In this document: one piece after another, positions 36,701 through 43,352 of the stretch
How the letters are laid out: every line of letters begins with the position of its first letter
Numbering within the stretch: the first letter of the stretch is position 1
DNA from: an uncultured Porphyromonadaceae bacterium
GTDB lineage: Bacteria; Bacteroidota; Bacteroidia; Bacteroidales; Muribaculaceae
DNA length: 64,000 bases
NCBI GenBank assembly: GCA_947177035.1
Contig: CAMWSS010000001.1
Coordinates: forward strand, 1 to 64,000
Direction of reading: 5' to 3'
The notes under the pieces: model-generated
What the model was told of the DNA's origin: nothing
The model's input: the letters and a program-made list of their open reading frames with translations, nothing else
Databases searched by the model: none
Program-made: the position numbers and the translations under genes

Positions 36701-37169
36701 CGCCCTGGGCGATGATGTGGGCGTCGGGCATCGCTTCGTCGATTTCCGTGAGATAGTAATAGCCCGTGGTGGTGTAAGGGTTGACCTGATGGACCAGATC
36801 GCCGGTGCCGCTGATGGCAGTTGTGACAGGGCCGACAGCATAGAAAACGATGCCGTCGGGGCCATAGAGAGCAGGCACGGGCGGAAGGTCGTCGATATAC
36901 GTTTCGGCCGACAGATAATCCGGAATTATGGCAGCTCCATAGCCGAAAATCCTCACGGCCTGCGGATTGCGGAATCCCCATTCAGCCAGTTTACGGGCCG
37001 GAATACGGTGTGGGCCTGTCGAGCCGACCGAGATCTGCACCCATCGTCCCGAGGCGAGCACCGATTCCTGCGTATAGGTTTCGGGGGCAAATGCCCGCGC
37101 TTCAGGCGCGAGCCACGTCAGAACAGCCAGCAGACATATTGCAGTAATAATATGGAGAGCCTTTTTCAT
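33795..37169 (-). CDS. porU: Type IX secretion system sortase PorU (C25 family)
   Basis: A 1124-residue secreted protein with a signal peptide (about 1-26) and the C25 cysteine-peptidase fold. His629 in VYVGHGSP and Cys663 in ATCSF are the likely catalytic pair. The end (LTVEVTVYNLLGQPVWSAS, then GRRVNRGIYLYRATI) resembles a type IX C-terminal domain, as in known PorU proteins. PorU sits on the outer surface, cuts sorting domains from type IX cargo and links the cargo to A-LPS or glycan. It lies 29 bases after an ABC ATPase and overlaps the LOG gene. No other por/gld secretion gene is in the window. Confidence 0.9.
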   Translation of the reverse strand: MKKALHIITAICLLAVLTWLAPEARAFAPETYTQESVLASGRWVQISVGSTGPHRIPARKLAEWGFRNPQAVRIFGYGAAIIPDYLSAETYIDDLPPVPALYGPDGIVFYAVGPVTTAISGTGDLVHQVNPYTTTGYYYLTEIDEAMPDAHIIAQGGDPADDAAASTEAKSLLLHEEDLTSPSNMGRLLVGEDFVYVRSQNFTFDLADRVESTPVRLVCSFMAGAPSSSTIVLSANDAELPYSIADRIPAASGTEVYGALTNTVKTFVPEGQRLTVNVTHQPAGVVNRANLDYLEVNYTRTLRAPAASGLLWFSTDNAETRIENGAGLIVWDVTDQLSVRSMSQSAGGAWRNRYSGRRLYVAFNPSASLPQPESRGVVANQNLHATPTPDMVIITPSAYAEAAERLARFHRENTVEPLTVEVLRLDKVLHEFGSGSFDPGALRRCLKMLYDRGPLRFALMMGKGTFDNRCVTSVGKAMRAPMPIWVSEASLTESSAYSTDDYLAYLDDNSGMRPSQDKLSIALGRIPCTTPAEAALAVDKIEQYHSRLPRSDWRNKVLILADDGNRGIHMTQSESLFKNAVKASGDKSLLFDKVYIDAYDWQNGSYPIARSEFYRRLNDGTMLWVYVGHGSPTALCGDNMVTYLDMSTQFFLRHWPFCYAATCSFLKWDTDITSAAEMLYFTSEGGIIGAVSALRPVYISYNGDFTAAFGTELATRNPDGLFPTMGEVYQRAKNRLSDDNRLRFVYMGDPALRTVLPSASVRLDSVNGVAVTPDAQVTLPARGRLTLSGTVLTPAGQIDTGFNGRISATLFDADRSVVSMGHGEDGEQVPFDVHGDMLLMAGGSVCNGEFSFSVQMPSDVADNFRPATLNLYAWSEQTDASGVCRDLYVYGYDAETPADDTAPVIHSMVLNHESFSDGGRVNTSPMLLASISDDCGINLSGAGVGHQITLTVDGATQHSDVSGYFTPDAEPVAGAMSGTIAYPIPEMAPGRHSMKLRVWDISGNYAERTIECVAEAGIAPKIFDVYTDTNPASVSASFYVTHNRPDERLTVEVTVYNLLGQPVWSASSTGRSDMHTSAPLRWDLTDNAGRRVNRGIYLYRATITEADGSRHSTASRKIAVTSEP

Positions 37170-37198
37170 ACTATCGGATAACGTGAATGCCGGTCTGA

Positions 37199-37849
37199 TT
37201 ATTGCGTGAGACCGTCGGCCATGCGGATTATCCGGTCGGATCCGTCGGCCAGTCCTTCGTCGTGGGTCACAATCAGGAACGTATGGCCGAAATCACGCCT
37301 CAGATCAAAAAGCAGGCTGTGCAGCTCGGCACGGTTTCTGGAGTCGAGCGCGCCCGACGGTTCGTCGGCCAGAATCACCGAAGGGTTGTTGATCAGCGCG
37401 CGCGCCACCGCAGCCCGCTGGCATTCGCCGCCGCTCAGTTCGGAGGGTCTGTGGCCGGCACGGTGTCCAAGCCCGAGCCTGTCGATCAAGGTGCGCGCGC
37501 GGGCCATGGCGTCGGAGTGTGACGCGCCGCCGATCATGGCCGGAAGAGCCACGTTTTCGGTCATGGTGAATTCAGGCAGCAGCCTGTGGGCCTGAAACAC
37601 AAATCCGATGCGCTGGTTGCGGAAGGCTGCCAGGCGGCTGTCCGACAGAGCAAACACGTCTTGCCCGTCAATGACCACTCTGCCCGATTCGGGACGCTCG
37701 AGCGATCCGATGATCTGCAACAGGGTGGACTTGCCGGCGCCGCTCGGCCCGACAATGGAGACGATCTCGCCACGCTCCACCCTGAGATTGACTCCGCGGA
37801 GCACTTCGATGTCGCCATAACGCTTTCTCACATCCGATACTTCAATCAT
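37199..37849 (-). CDS. ABC transporter ATP-binding protein (LolD/MacB-like)
   Basis: A 216-residue ATPase with Walker A GPSGAGKST (34-42), Q-loop, signature LSGGECQRAAVARAL, Walker B VILADEPSGALD and H-loop VTHD. It resembles LolD, the ATPase of the lipoprotein-releasing LolCDE complex, and is also close to the MacB/FtsE group. The membrane subunits are not beside it, so its partner must be elsewhere. A TAnnTTTG box lies 8 bases before the start codon, divergent to galE. Confidence 0.88.
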   Translation of the reverse strand: MIEVSDVRKRYGDIEVLRGVNLRVERGEIVSIVGPSGAGKSTLLQIIGSLERPESGRVVIDGQDVFALSDSRLAAFRNQRIGFVFQAHRLLPEFTMTENVALPAMIGGASHSDAMARARTLIDRLGLGHRAGHRPSELSGGECQRAAVARALINNPSVILADEPSGALDSRNRAELHSLLFDLRRDFGHTFLIVTHDEGLADGSDRIIRMADGLTQ

Positions 37850-37856
37850 ATGCCTG

Positions 37857-37864
37857 CAAAGTTA
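37857..37864 (-). promoter_or_regulatory. Probable -7 box for the ABC ATPase/porU operon
   Basis: TAACTTTG on the minus strand, ending 7 bases before the ATG at 37849. If used, the transcript would have almost no leader. The -33 region is not convincing. Confidence 0.4.
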
Positions 37865-37941
37865 CAACTTTTCCGTCCAAAATTTTACAGGTTTTTATAA
37901 TAATTATGGCAATTATACTGACAGATTCCGGAAAAAAGCAG

Positions 37942-37949
37942 TATCTTTG
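37942..37949 (+). promoter_or_regulatory. Probable -7 box for galE
   Basis: TATCTTTG (TAnnTTTG) 42 bases before the galE ATG at 37992. It overlaps the beginning of the longer in-frame ORF (37947), which supports the shorter start. Confidence 0.5.
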
Positions 37950-37991
37950 CGTGTCATCTATGAAATTTTATCAACTCATATATTTATAATC

Positions 37992-39029
37992 ATGAACAAA
38001 GGCACTATTCTGGTGACCGGAGGAACCGGCTATATCGGCTCGCACACAACCGTCGAGCTGCAGGCCGCCGGATATTCGGTCGTGATCATTGACAATCTGT
38101 CGAACTCAAACAAAGAGGTGCTCGACGGCATCGAGCGCATCTCGGGCATCCGTCCCGCTTTTGTCGAGGCTGACTGCACCGACATGGATGCGCTGCAGAA
38201 ACTCTTCAAGGAATACCCCGGCATCAAAGGCATCATCAACTTCGCCGCCTCGAAGGCCGTGGGCGAGTCGATGGAGAAGCCTGTGCTCTACTACCGCAAC
38301 AACCTCAACACTCTGATGAACCTGCTCGACTGCATGGCGCAGCATGACGTGAAGGGCATCGTGTTCTCGTCATCATGCACCGTCTATGGCGAGCCCGACG
38401 AGAACCCTGTCACCGAACAGGCTCCCATCAAGAAGGCCACTTCGCCCTATGGCAACACGAAGCAGATTTCGGAAGAGATCATCACCGACGTGATCAACGC
38501 CGGCGCTCCGTTCAAATCCGTGATCCTGCGCTATTTCAACCCGGTCGGCGCGCATCCTTCGGCCGAAATCGGCGAACTGCCCAACGGCGTGCCTCAGAAC
38601 CTGATCCCCTACATCACCCAGACCGCCATCGGCATCCGCAAGGAGCTGAGCGTGTTTGGCAATGACTACCCCACCCCCGACGGTTCCTGCATCCGCGACT
38701 TCATCAACGTGGTCGACCTGGCCAAGGCCCATGTCAAAGCCATGGACCGCATGCTCGAGAATCCGGAATCAGACAAGATCGAGATTTTCAATCTCGGCAC
38801 AGGCAACGGCGTCAGCGTGCTTGAGCTGATCAACACGTTTGAGGAAGCCACAGGAGTGAAAGTGCCTTACAAGATCGTCGGCCGTCGCCCCGGCGACATC
38901 GAAAAAGTGTGGGGCAACCCCTCGCATGCCAATCAGGTGCTCGGCTGGGTTGCCGACACTCCTCTGGCCGACACCATGCGTTCGGCCTGGGCCTGGCAGT
39001 GCAAGCTCCGCGAACGCGGCATAATGTAA
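37992..39029 (+). CDS. galE: UDP-glucose 4-epimerase
   Basis: A 345-residue extended short-chain dehydrogenase. The NAD loop GGTGYIG is at 10-16 and the catalytic Tyr153/Lys157 pair (YGNTK) is preceded by the SSSCTVYG segment. It interconverts UDP-glucose and UDP-galactose, linking galactose use to glycan synthesis. I chose the ATG at 37992 (MNKGTILVTGG), which follows the -7 box. gluQ begins 6 bases after its stop and may be co-transcribed. Confidence 0.95.
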   Translation: MNKGTILVTGGTGYIGSHTTVELQAAGYSVVIIDNLSNSNKEVLDGIERISGIRPAFVEADCTDMDALQKLFKEYPGIKGIINFAASKAVGESMEKPVLYYRNNLNTLMNLLDCMAQHDVKGIVFSSSCTVYGEPDENPVTEQAPIKKATSPYGNTKQISEEIITDVINAGAPFKSVILRYFNPVGAHPSAEIGELPNGVPQNLIPYITQTAIGIRKELSVFGNDYPTPDGSCIRDFINVVDLAKAHVKAMDRMLENPESDKIEIFNLGTGNGVSVLELINTFEEATGVKVPYKIVGRRPGDIEKVWGNPSHANQVLGWVADTPLADTMRSAWAWQCKLRERGIM

Positions 39030-39035
39030 TCGCCG

Positions 39036-40034
39036 ATGTTATCCAGTGAAAAAACCATGGAATCGGGCGGCCTGCCGTCCGATTCCTTTTTTCAGCGCGG
39101 GGCGGGACGGTTTGCGCCGTCGCCCACCGGCAGAATGCACCTGGGCAACGTTTTCGCAGCTCTGATCTCATGGCTGTCGGCCCGTCGAGGCGGCAAGCGC
39201 TGGATTCTGCGCATTGAGGATCTGGACCCGCAGCGCTCAAGAATGGAGTATGCCAGGCTGATCGAAGACGACCTGCACTGGCTGGGGCTGGACTGGGACG
39301 AAGGCGGGGTGGATGGCATTGGCGACAGTGGCCCATATTGCCAGAGTCTCCGCGGCCCGATATATGAGTCGATGCTCGAGCGACTGCGCGCCACGGGGCT
39401 TACCTATGGATGCGTGTGCACCCGCGCCGACATCATGGCCACGCAGGCCCCGCATCAGTCCGACGGCCGCGTCATCTATGGCGGACGCTGCCGCCCGGCC
39501 TCCATGCCGCATCATGGCCCGGAGCCGGCCGGTCCGCACTCCGTGCGTCTGTGGGTGCCCGACCGCGAGATCCGGTTTGTCGACGGCGTCTATGGCCCGC
39601 AGTGCGTCAACCTGACGAGTCACTGCGGCGACTTTGTGGTGCGCCGCGCCGACGGCGCCTGGGCCTATCAGCTGGCAGTGGTGGCCGACGACGCGCTGAT
39701 GGGGGTTACAGAAGTGGTGCGCGGATGCGACCTGTTGCTGTCGGCCGCGCAGCAGATCTATCTTTACGGGCTGCTCGGTTTCGATGCGCCGGAGTTCATG
39801 CACGTGCCGCTGATCTGCAATGAAGCCGGACAGCGTCTGAGCAAGCGCGACAGCAGCCTCTCCATGGAGCGGTTGCGCGAAACTCACGGCCCGCGTGACA
39901 TCATCGGCATCTGCGCCCATATGGCCGGACTGATTCCAGAACCGGCACCATGCCGGCCCGATGAACTGACCGGGCTGTTCTCGCCTGAGGTGTTTGCCGC
40001 GCGCAAATGCCTGACAGCGCCCTCCTCTCTGTGA
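39036..40034 (+). CDS. gluQ: Glutamyl-Q tRNA(Asp) synthetase-like
   Basis: A 332-residue paralogue of glutamyl-tRNA synthetase lacking the anticodon-binding domain. The HIGH-type motif FAPSPTGRMHLGN is at 26-38, zinc ligands Cys126, Cys128, Tyr148 and Cys152 match the C-C-Y-C pattern of E. coli GluQ-RS, and the KMSKS-type loop is RLSKRD. GluQ attaches glutamate to queuosine in the anticodon of tRNA-Asp. The first ~20 residues are variable and the start could be the internal Met8. Confidence 0.9.
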   Translation: MLSSEKTMESGGLPSDSFFQRGAGRFAPSPTGRMHLGNVFAALISWLSARRGGKRWILRIEDLDPQRSRMEYARLIEDDLHWLGLDWDEGGVDGIGDSGPYCQSLRGPIYESMLERLRATGLTYGCVCTRADIMATQAPHQSDGRVIYGGRCRPASMPHHGPEPAGPHSVRLWVPDREIRFVDGVYGPQCVNLTSHCGDFVVRRADGAWAYQLAVVADDALMGVTEVVRGCDLLLSAAQQIYLYGLLGFDAPEFMHVPLICNEAGQRLSKRDSSLSMERLRETHGPRDIIGICAHMAGLIPEPAPCRPDELTGLFSPEVFAARKCLTAPSSL

Positions 40035-40101
40035 ACCTTACGGGCTTCGGCGGCGTTGATTCAATGTATGAACTAACCCGCATAACAAACTCAGAAGCCT
40101 C

Positions 40102-41148
40102 ATGAACGTCAACTCTTTTCTGGCCGGCGCCATCATGGCAGCGGCCGCCGGACTCGCCTCGGCCACAGACGCCGAAGCCTGCTCAATGATCGCATATTCA
40201 GGGCCCGACAGCCTCCACATAGTGGGGCGGTCGCTCGACTGGAAGACTCCGATTCCGACAAATCTCTATGTCTATCCACGCGGCATGGACAAAGTCAGTT
40301 CGCCAGAACCTGACGCCATACGATGGACCAGCCGCTATGGCGCCGTATATGCCGTCGGCTATGACGGAGGAGTGACGGAGGGCATGAATGAGAAGGGACT
40401 GGTGGTCAACAGTCTGTTCTGCAAAGGAACGGTCTATGACAATGCCGACACCAAAGGTCGCTCGCCGATGTCGCTGTCGGTCTTTGTGGCGTGGCTGCTG
40501 GATCAGAACGCCACCACGCAGGAGGCCGTCGACGTGATCCGGCAACATGACTTCTCGATCAGCGGCGCCACGTTCGACAGCGGCACCGCCCCGACCCTCC
40601 ACTGGGCCATCACCGACGCCGCCGGCCACACCGCAGTGGTGGAATTTGACCACGGAACCATAAACATATTCGAGGCCGACTCGCTGCCGGTGCTCACAAA
40701 TGACCCGGTGTATCCCAAAATGCTCGCCATCAACGAATACTGGACCAAAGTAGGAGGTGCCGACATGCTGCCAGGCACGGTCAAGAGCCCCGACCGCTTT
40801 GTGCGGGCCGCCTATTTCCTACGGCACGTGGAGAAGACCGGCAATGCAGACCTCGGACTGAGCATATGCCGCAGTCTGCTGATGAACGTGTCGGTGCCCT
40901 ATCAATATGAAGTCGAGACCGAACCCAATGTGTCGTCGACACAATGGAGATCGTTTGCCAACAACCGTGACCTGCGTTACTATTTCGACATCGCCACCAA
41001 TCCGGGCATGTTTTATGTGGACCTTGGCAAACTGCAACTGCAGCCCGGTGCGCCGGTGCTCAAGCTCGACACCTCAAAATCAACCGACTGGGTGGGCTGT
41101 GCCAACGACCGCCTGCGGCAGTCAGCTCCGTTTTCTCCGATGTACTGA
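40102..41148 (+). CDS. Secreted linear amide C-N hydrolase (penicillin V acylase / bile salt hydrolase family)
   Basis: A 348-residue Ntn hydrolase with a signal peptide (about 1-26) that is removed to expose the catalytic Cys27 (EACSMI). Counting from this Cys, Arg43, Asp46 and Asn200 fall exactly at the bile-salt-hydrolase positions 18, 21 and 175, and an Arg pair in SPDRFVRAA supplies the last active-site Arg. The residue aligned with position 82 (Asn in bile salt hydrolases, Tyr in penicillin V acylases) is Phe106. It should act in the periplasm or outside, cleaving an amide such as a conjugated bile salt, an N-acyl homoserine lactone or penicillin V. It is convergent with the LRR genes. 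Confidence 0.9.
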   Translation: MNVNSFLAGAIMAAAAGLASATDAEACSMIAYSGPDSLHIVGRSLDWKTPIPTNLYVYPRGMDKVSSPEPDAIRWTSRYGAVYAVGYDGGVTEGMNEKGLVVNSLFCKGTVYDNADTKGRSPMSLSVFVAWLLDQNATTQEAVDVIRQHDFSISGATFDSGTAPTLHWAITDAAGHTAVVEFDHGTINIFEADSLPVLTNDPVYPKMLAINEYWTKVGGADMLPGTVKSPDRFVRAAYFLRHVEKTGNADLGLSICRSLLMNVSVPYQYEVETEPNVSSTQWRSFANNRDLRYYFDIATNPGMFYVDLGKLQLQPGAPVLKLDTSKSTDWVGCANDRLRQSAPFSPMY

Positions 41149-41173
41149 TCCGGCACCGGCCCGCCCCTGTCGG

Positions 41174-41340
41174 TCAGAAGCGGACTTTGCGGCCGTCGGA
41201 CGTGATGCAGATCTGACCAGGACGCGGATCCGACACACGGCGGCCGTTAAGATCATAGAGCGTGATGGCAGTGGAGTCGGCGGCTGTAGCTTCCTCCAAC
41301 TTAACCTGGCTCAGCGGCCTGATGTCGTGGAAAAAACATG
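41174..41340. repeat. Direct repeat, 3' tail module copy 1
   Basis: About 167 bases that recur at 42257-42423 with roughly 7-10 differences counted by eye. It encodes the conserved C-terminal tail of both LRR proteins and is clearly more GC-rich than the bodies of those genes. Confidence 0.85.
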
Positions 41341-42217
41341 TCACTGACTCAGAGCTGGCATATGCTTCCAGATATTCGTCGGGCACCCACAGAATGCAGT
41401 CAGCGTTGGAGCCATCGAATGTGTCGGTAGCTTTTCCGAGCACCTGGGGATTCTCATTCAGGCATATTACTGACTCCAGGTTGAACAAATATTGAAACGA
41501 ATTAGAAATAAGCAAGACTTCTGCACCGATGACAATATTTTTGACTGCCACGCGAGCAACACTTTGATAGCCAAAGAATTTAACCGATTCCATGTTGTTT
41601 ATCTGTTCTATTCTTGAGTCTCGGAATGCCCAAGAACCGATAGTGGATATATTCTTGCCCAAAGTCAGAATTCTGATCTTTGATCCTTGGAAACACTCAT
41701 CTCCTATATCTGTGTTGTCAGGCAGAGTCATCTCCTCAATACCTGAGTCAGCAAAAGATTCTGTGCCTAATACGTGAAGCTGTTCGGGGAAATAGACCTG
41801 ACGAAGATTGACGCAGTCGCCACACATACCATTGTTAGTGTCTATTATCTTCGTTTCCGACAGATCCAGAGTTTCGATGCCGCTGCGGCAGAAAGTCAAG
41901 AATCCTAATTTTTCGATTGTAGGCGGCAACTTCACGTAATGCAGTTCTGAACAATTCATAAAAGCATATTTGCCGACTTCTTTCACCGGCAGGATTACGC
42001 CTGAGCCAATGTCAACCGAATCTGGAATTGTGATGTCACCGGCATAGTCGTTATCAGCTATACCCACGTTTGCGACATATTCGCCGCGATATGTCACCGC
42101 CAGATGATCACCGTCCACAATATTGTAGCATATTCCATCCACTTCTATGTCATAGGCATGGCTCACATTTGCCGCCACAACCGTCAATAGGCCCGCTAAT
42201 AATTTCTTGATCTTCAT
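41174..42217 (-). CDS. Secreted leucine-rich repeat protein, copy 1 (BspA-like, LRR_5)
   Basis: A 347-residue protein with a signal peptide (MKIKKLLAGLLTVVAANVSHA) and about eight LRR_5 repeats (such as AFMNCSELHYVKLPPTIEKL and LRQVYFPEQLHVLGTESF). After the repeats comes a conserved tail (DIRPLSQVKLEEATAADSTA, then LYDLNGRRVSDPRPGQICI) resembling a type IX sorting domain. BspA-type proteins are surface adhesins or protein-binding scaffolds. The body is AT-richer than the window average while the tail is GC-rich. It is 39 bases after its paralogue and shares long identical stretches with it at both ends. Confidence 0.85.
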   Translation of the reverse strand: MKIKKLLAGLLTVVAANVSHAYDIEVDGICYNIVDGDHLAVTYRGEYVANVGIADNDYAGDITIPDSVDIGSGVILPVKEVGKYAFMNCSELHYVKLPPTIEKLGFLTFCRSGIETLDLSETKIIDTNNGMCGDCVNLRQVYFPEQLHVLGTESFADSGIEEMTLPDNTDIGDECFQGSKIRILTLGKNISTIGSWAFRDSRIEQINNMESVKFFGYQSVARVAVKNIVIGAEVLLISNSFQYLFNLESVICLNENPQVLGKATDTFDGSNADCILWVPDEYLEAYASSESVTCFFHDIRPLSQVKLEEATAADSTAITLYDLNGRRVSDPRPGQICITSDGRKVRF

Positions 42218-42256
42218 GATAACGTTATTTTTTCAGATAAATATGAGCATATAATT

Positions 42257-42423
42257 TCAGAAGCGGACTTTGCGGCCGTCGGACGTGATGCAGATCTGAC
42301 CAGGACGCGGATCCGACACACGGCGACCGTTGAGATCATAGAGCGTCATGGCAGTGGAGTCAGCGGCTGTAGCTTCCTCAAGCTTAACCTGGCTCAGCGG
42401 CCTGATGTCATGGAAAAAACACG
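42257..42423. repeat. Direct repeat, 3' tail module copy 2
   Basis: Partner of the repeat at 41174-41340, offset 1083 bases. A second repeated block covers the signal-peptide region and the bases just upstream of both start codons (around 42150-42231 and 43250-43329). Confidence 0.85.
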
Positions 42424-43315
42424 TCCATTTTGCTGATTCACGATAAGCCGCCAGACTCTCGTCAGGAACCCACAAAACACAATCAGGATTAGACGCCATG
42501 AAATAGTCGGAGGCTGTAAAAGGAAGTTCTTCTGGATTTGTCTTCAAGCAGATGACCGATTCCAGATTCGGCATATCGGAAAACGAGTAGTCAATCATAC
42601 ATACATTGGCACCGATAACGATATTCCTGAGCGAGAAAGCATCCGACAAAGCTTTATAAGCATAATGCTGAACCAATTCCATGTTGTTGATCTGCTCAAT
42701 TTTTGAACCCGTGAACACCGATCCTCCAATGCTGTAAATTCCTTTACCCAATGTCAGAATCCTGATATTGGACCATTGGAAGCATTCGCTTTCTATGTGC
42801 GTTATATTGTCATGCAGAGTCATCTCCTCTATATTAGTGCCCACAAAAGTACTTGTGCTAATTATTTGAAGTTGCTCCGGAAGGAAAACCTGACTCAGAT
42901 TTGAACAATATGCACACATTCCTCTACCTGTCCGGACGACCTTAGTGTCTGATATATCAAGTATCTCTATGCTGCTCCGACAGAAAGTCAGATATCCTAT
43001 TTTCTCGATAGTCGGCGGCAATTTCACATAATGCAATTCTGAACAATCCATAAAAGCATGGTTGTCAACTTCTTTCACAGCCATCAGAACTCCGGAACCA
43101 ACATCAACAGAATCGGGAACAATGATGTCACCGGCATAGTCGTTGTCGGTTATATAAGCAATTGTTTTTGGTGTAAATTCGCCGCGATATGTCACCGCCA
43201 GATGTTTGCCATCTATGATATTGTAGCGTATTCCATCCACCTCTATGTCATAGGCATGACAGACATTTGCCGCCACAACCGTCAATAGGCCCGCTAATAA
43301 TTTCTTGATCTTCAT
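42257..43315 (-). CDS. Secreted leucine-rich repeat protein, copy 2 (BspA-like, LRR_5)
   Basis: A 352-residue paralogue of the neighbouring gene with the same signal peptide (one residue different, NVCHA for NVSHA), the same LRR_5 layout and a nearly identical tail (LYDLNGRRVSDPRPGQICI). I chose the ATG at 43315, which matches copy 1 exactly; the frame stays open for 11 more codons upstream. The middle of the two proteins has diverged much more than the ends. It lies 37 bases after the C25 protease gene, so all three are probably one transcript. Low GC in the body suggests transfer. Confidence 0.85.
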   Translation of the reverse strand: MKIKKLLAGLLTVVAANVCHAYDIEVDGIRYNIIDGKHLAVTYRGEFTPKTIAYITDNDYAGDIIVPDSVDVGSGVLMAVKEVDNHAFMDCSELHYVKLPPTIEKIGYLTFCRSSIEILDISDTKVVRTGRGMCAYCSNLSQVFLPEQLQIISTSTFVGTNIEEMTLHDNITHIESECFQWSNIRILTLGKGIYSIGGSVFTGSKIEQINNMELVQHYAYKALSDAFSLRNIVIGANVCMIDYSFSDMPNLESVICLKTNPEELPFTASDYFMASNPDCVLWVPDESLAAYRESAKWTCFFHDIRPLSQVKLEEATAADSTAMTLYDLNGRRVSDPRPGQICITSDGRKVRF

Positions 43316-43352
43316 GATAACGTTATTTCTTAGTAAATGATATTGCACGTTT

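Noticed and set aside
41174..43315. Possible CRISPR or short tandem repeat array in the LRR region
   Set aside because: The repeats are protein-level leucine-rich repeats and two gene copies; spacing and sequence vary, with no direct repeat/spacer pattern.
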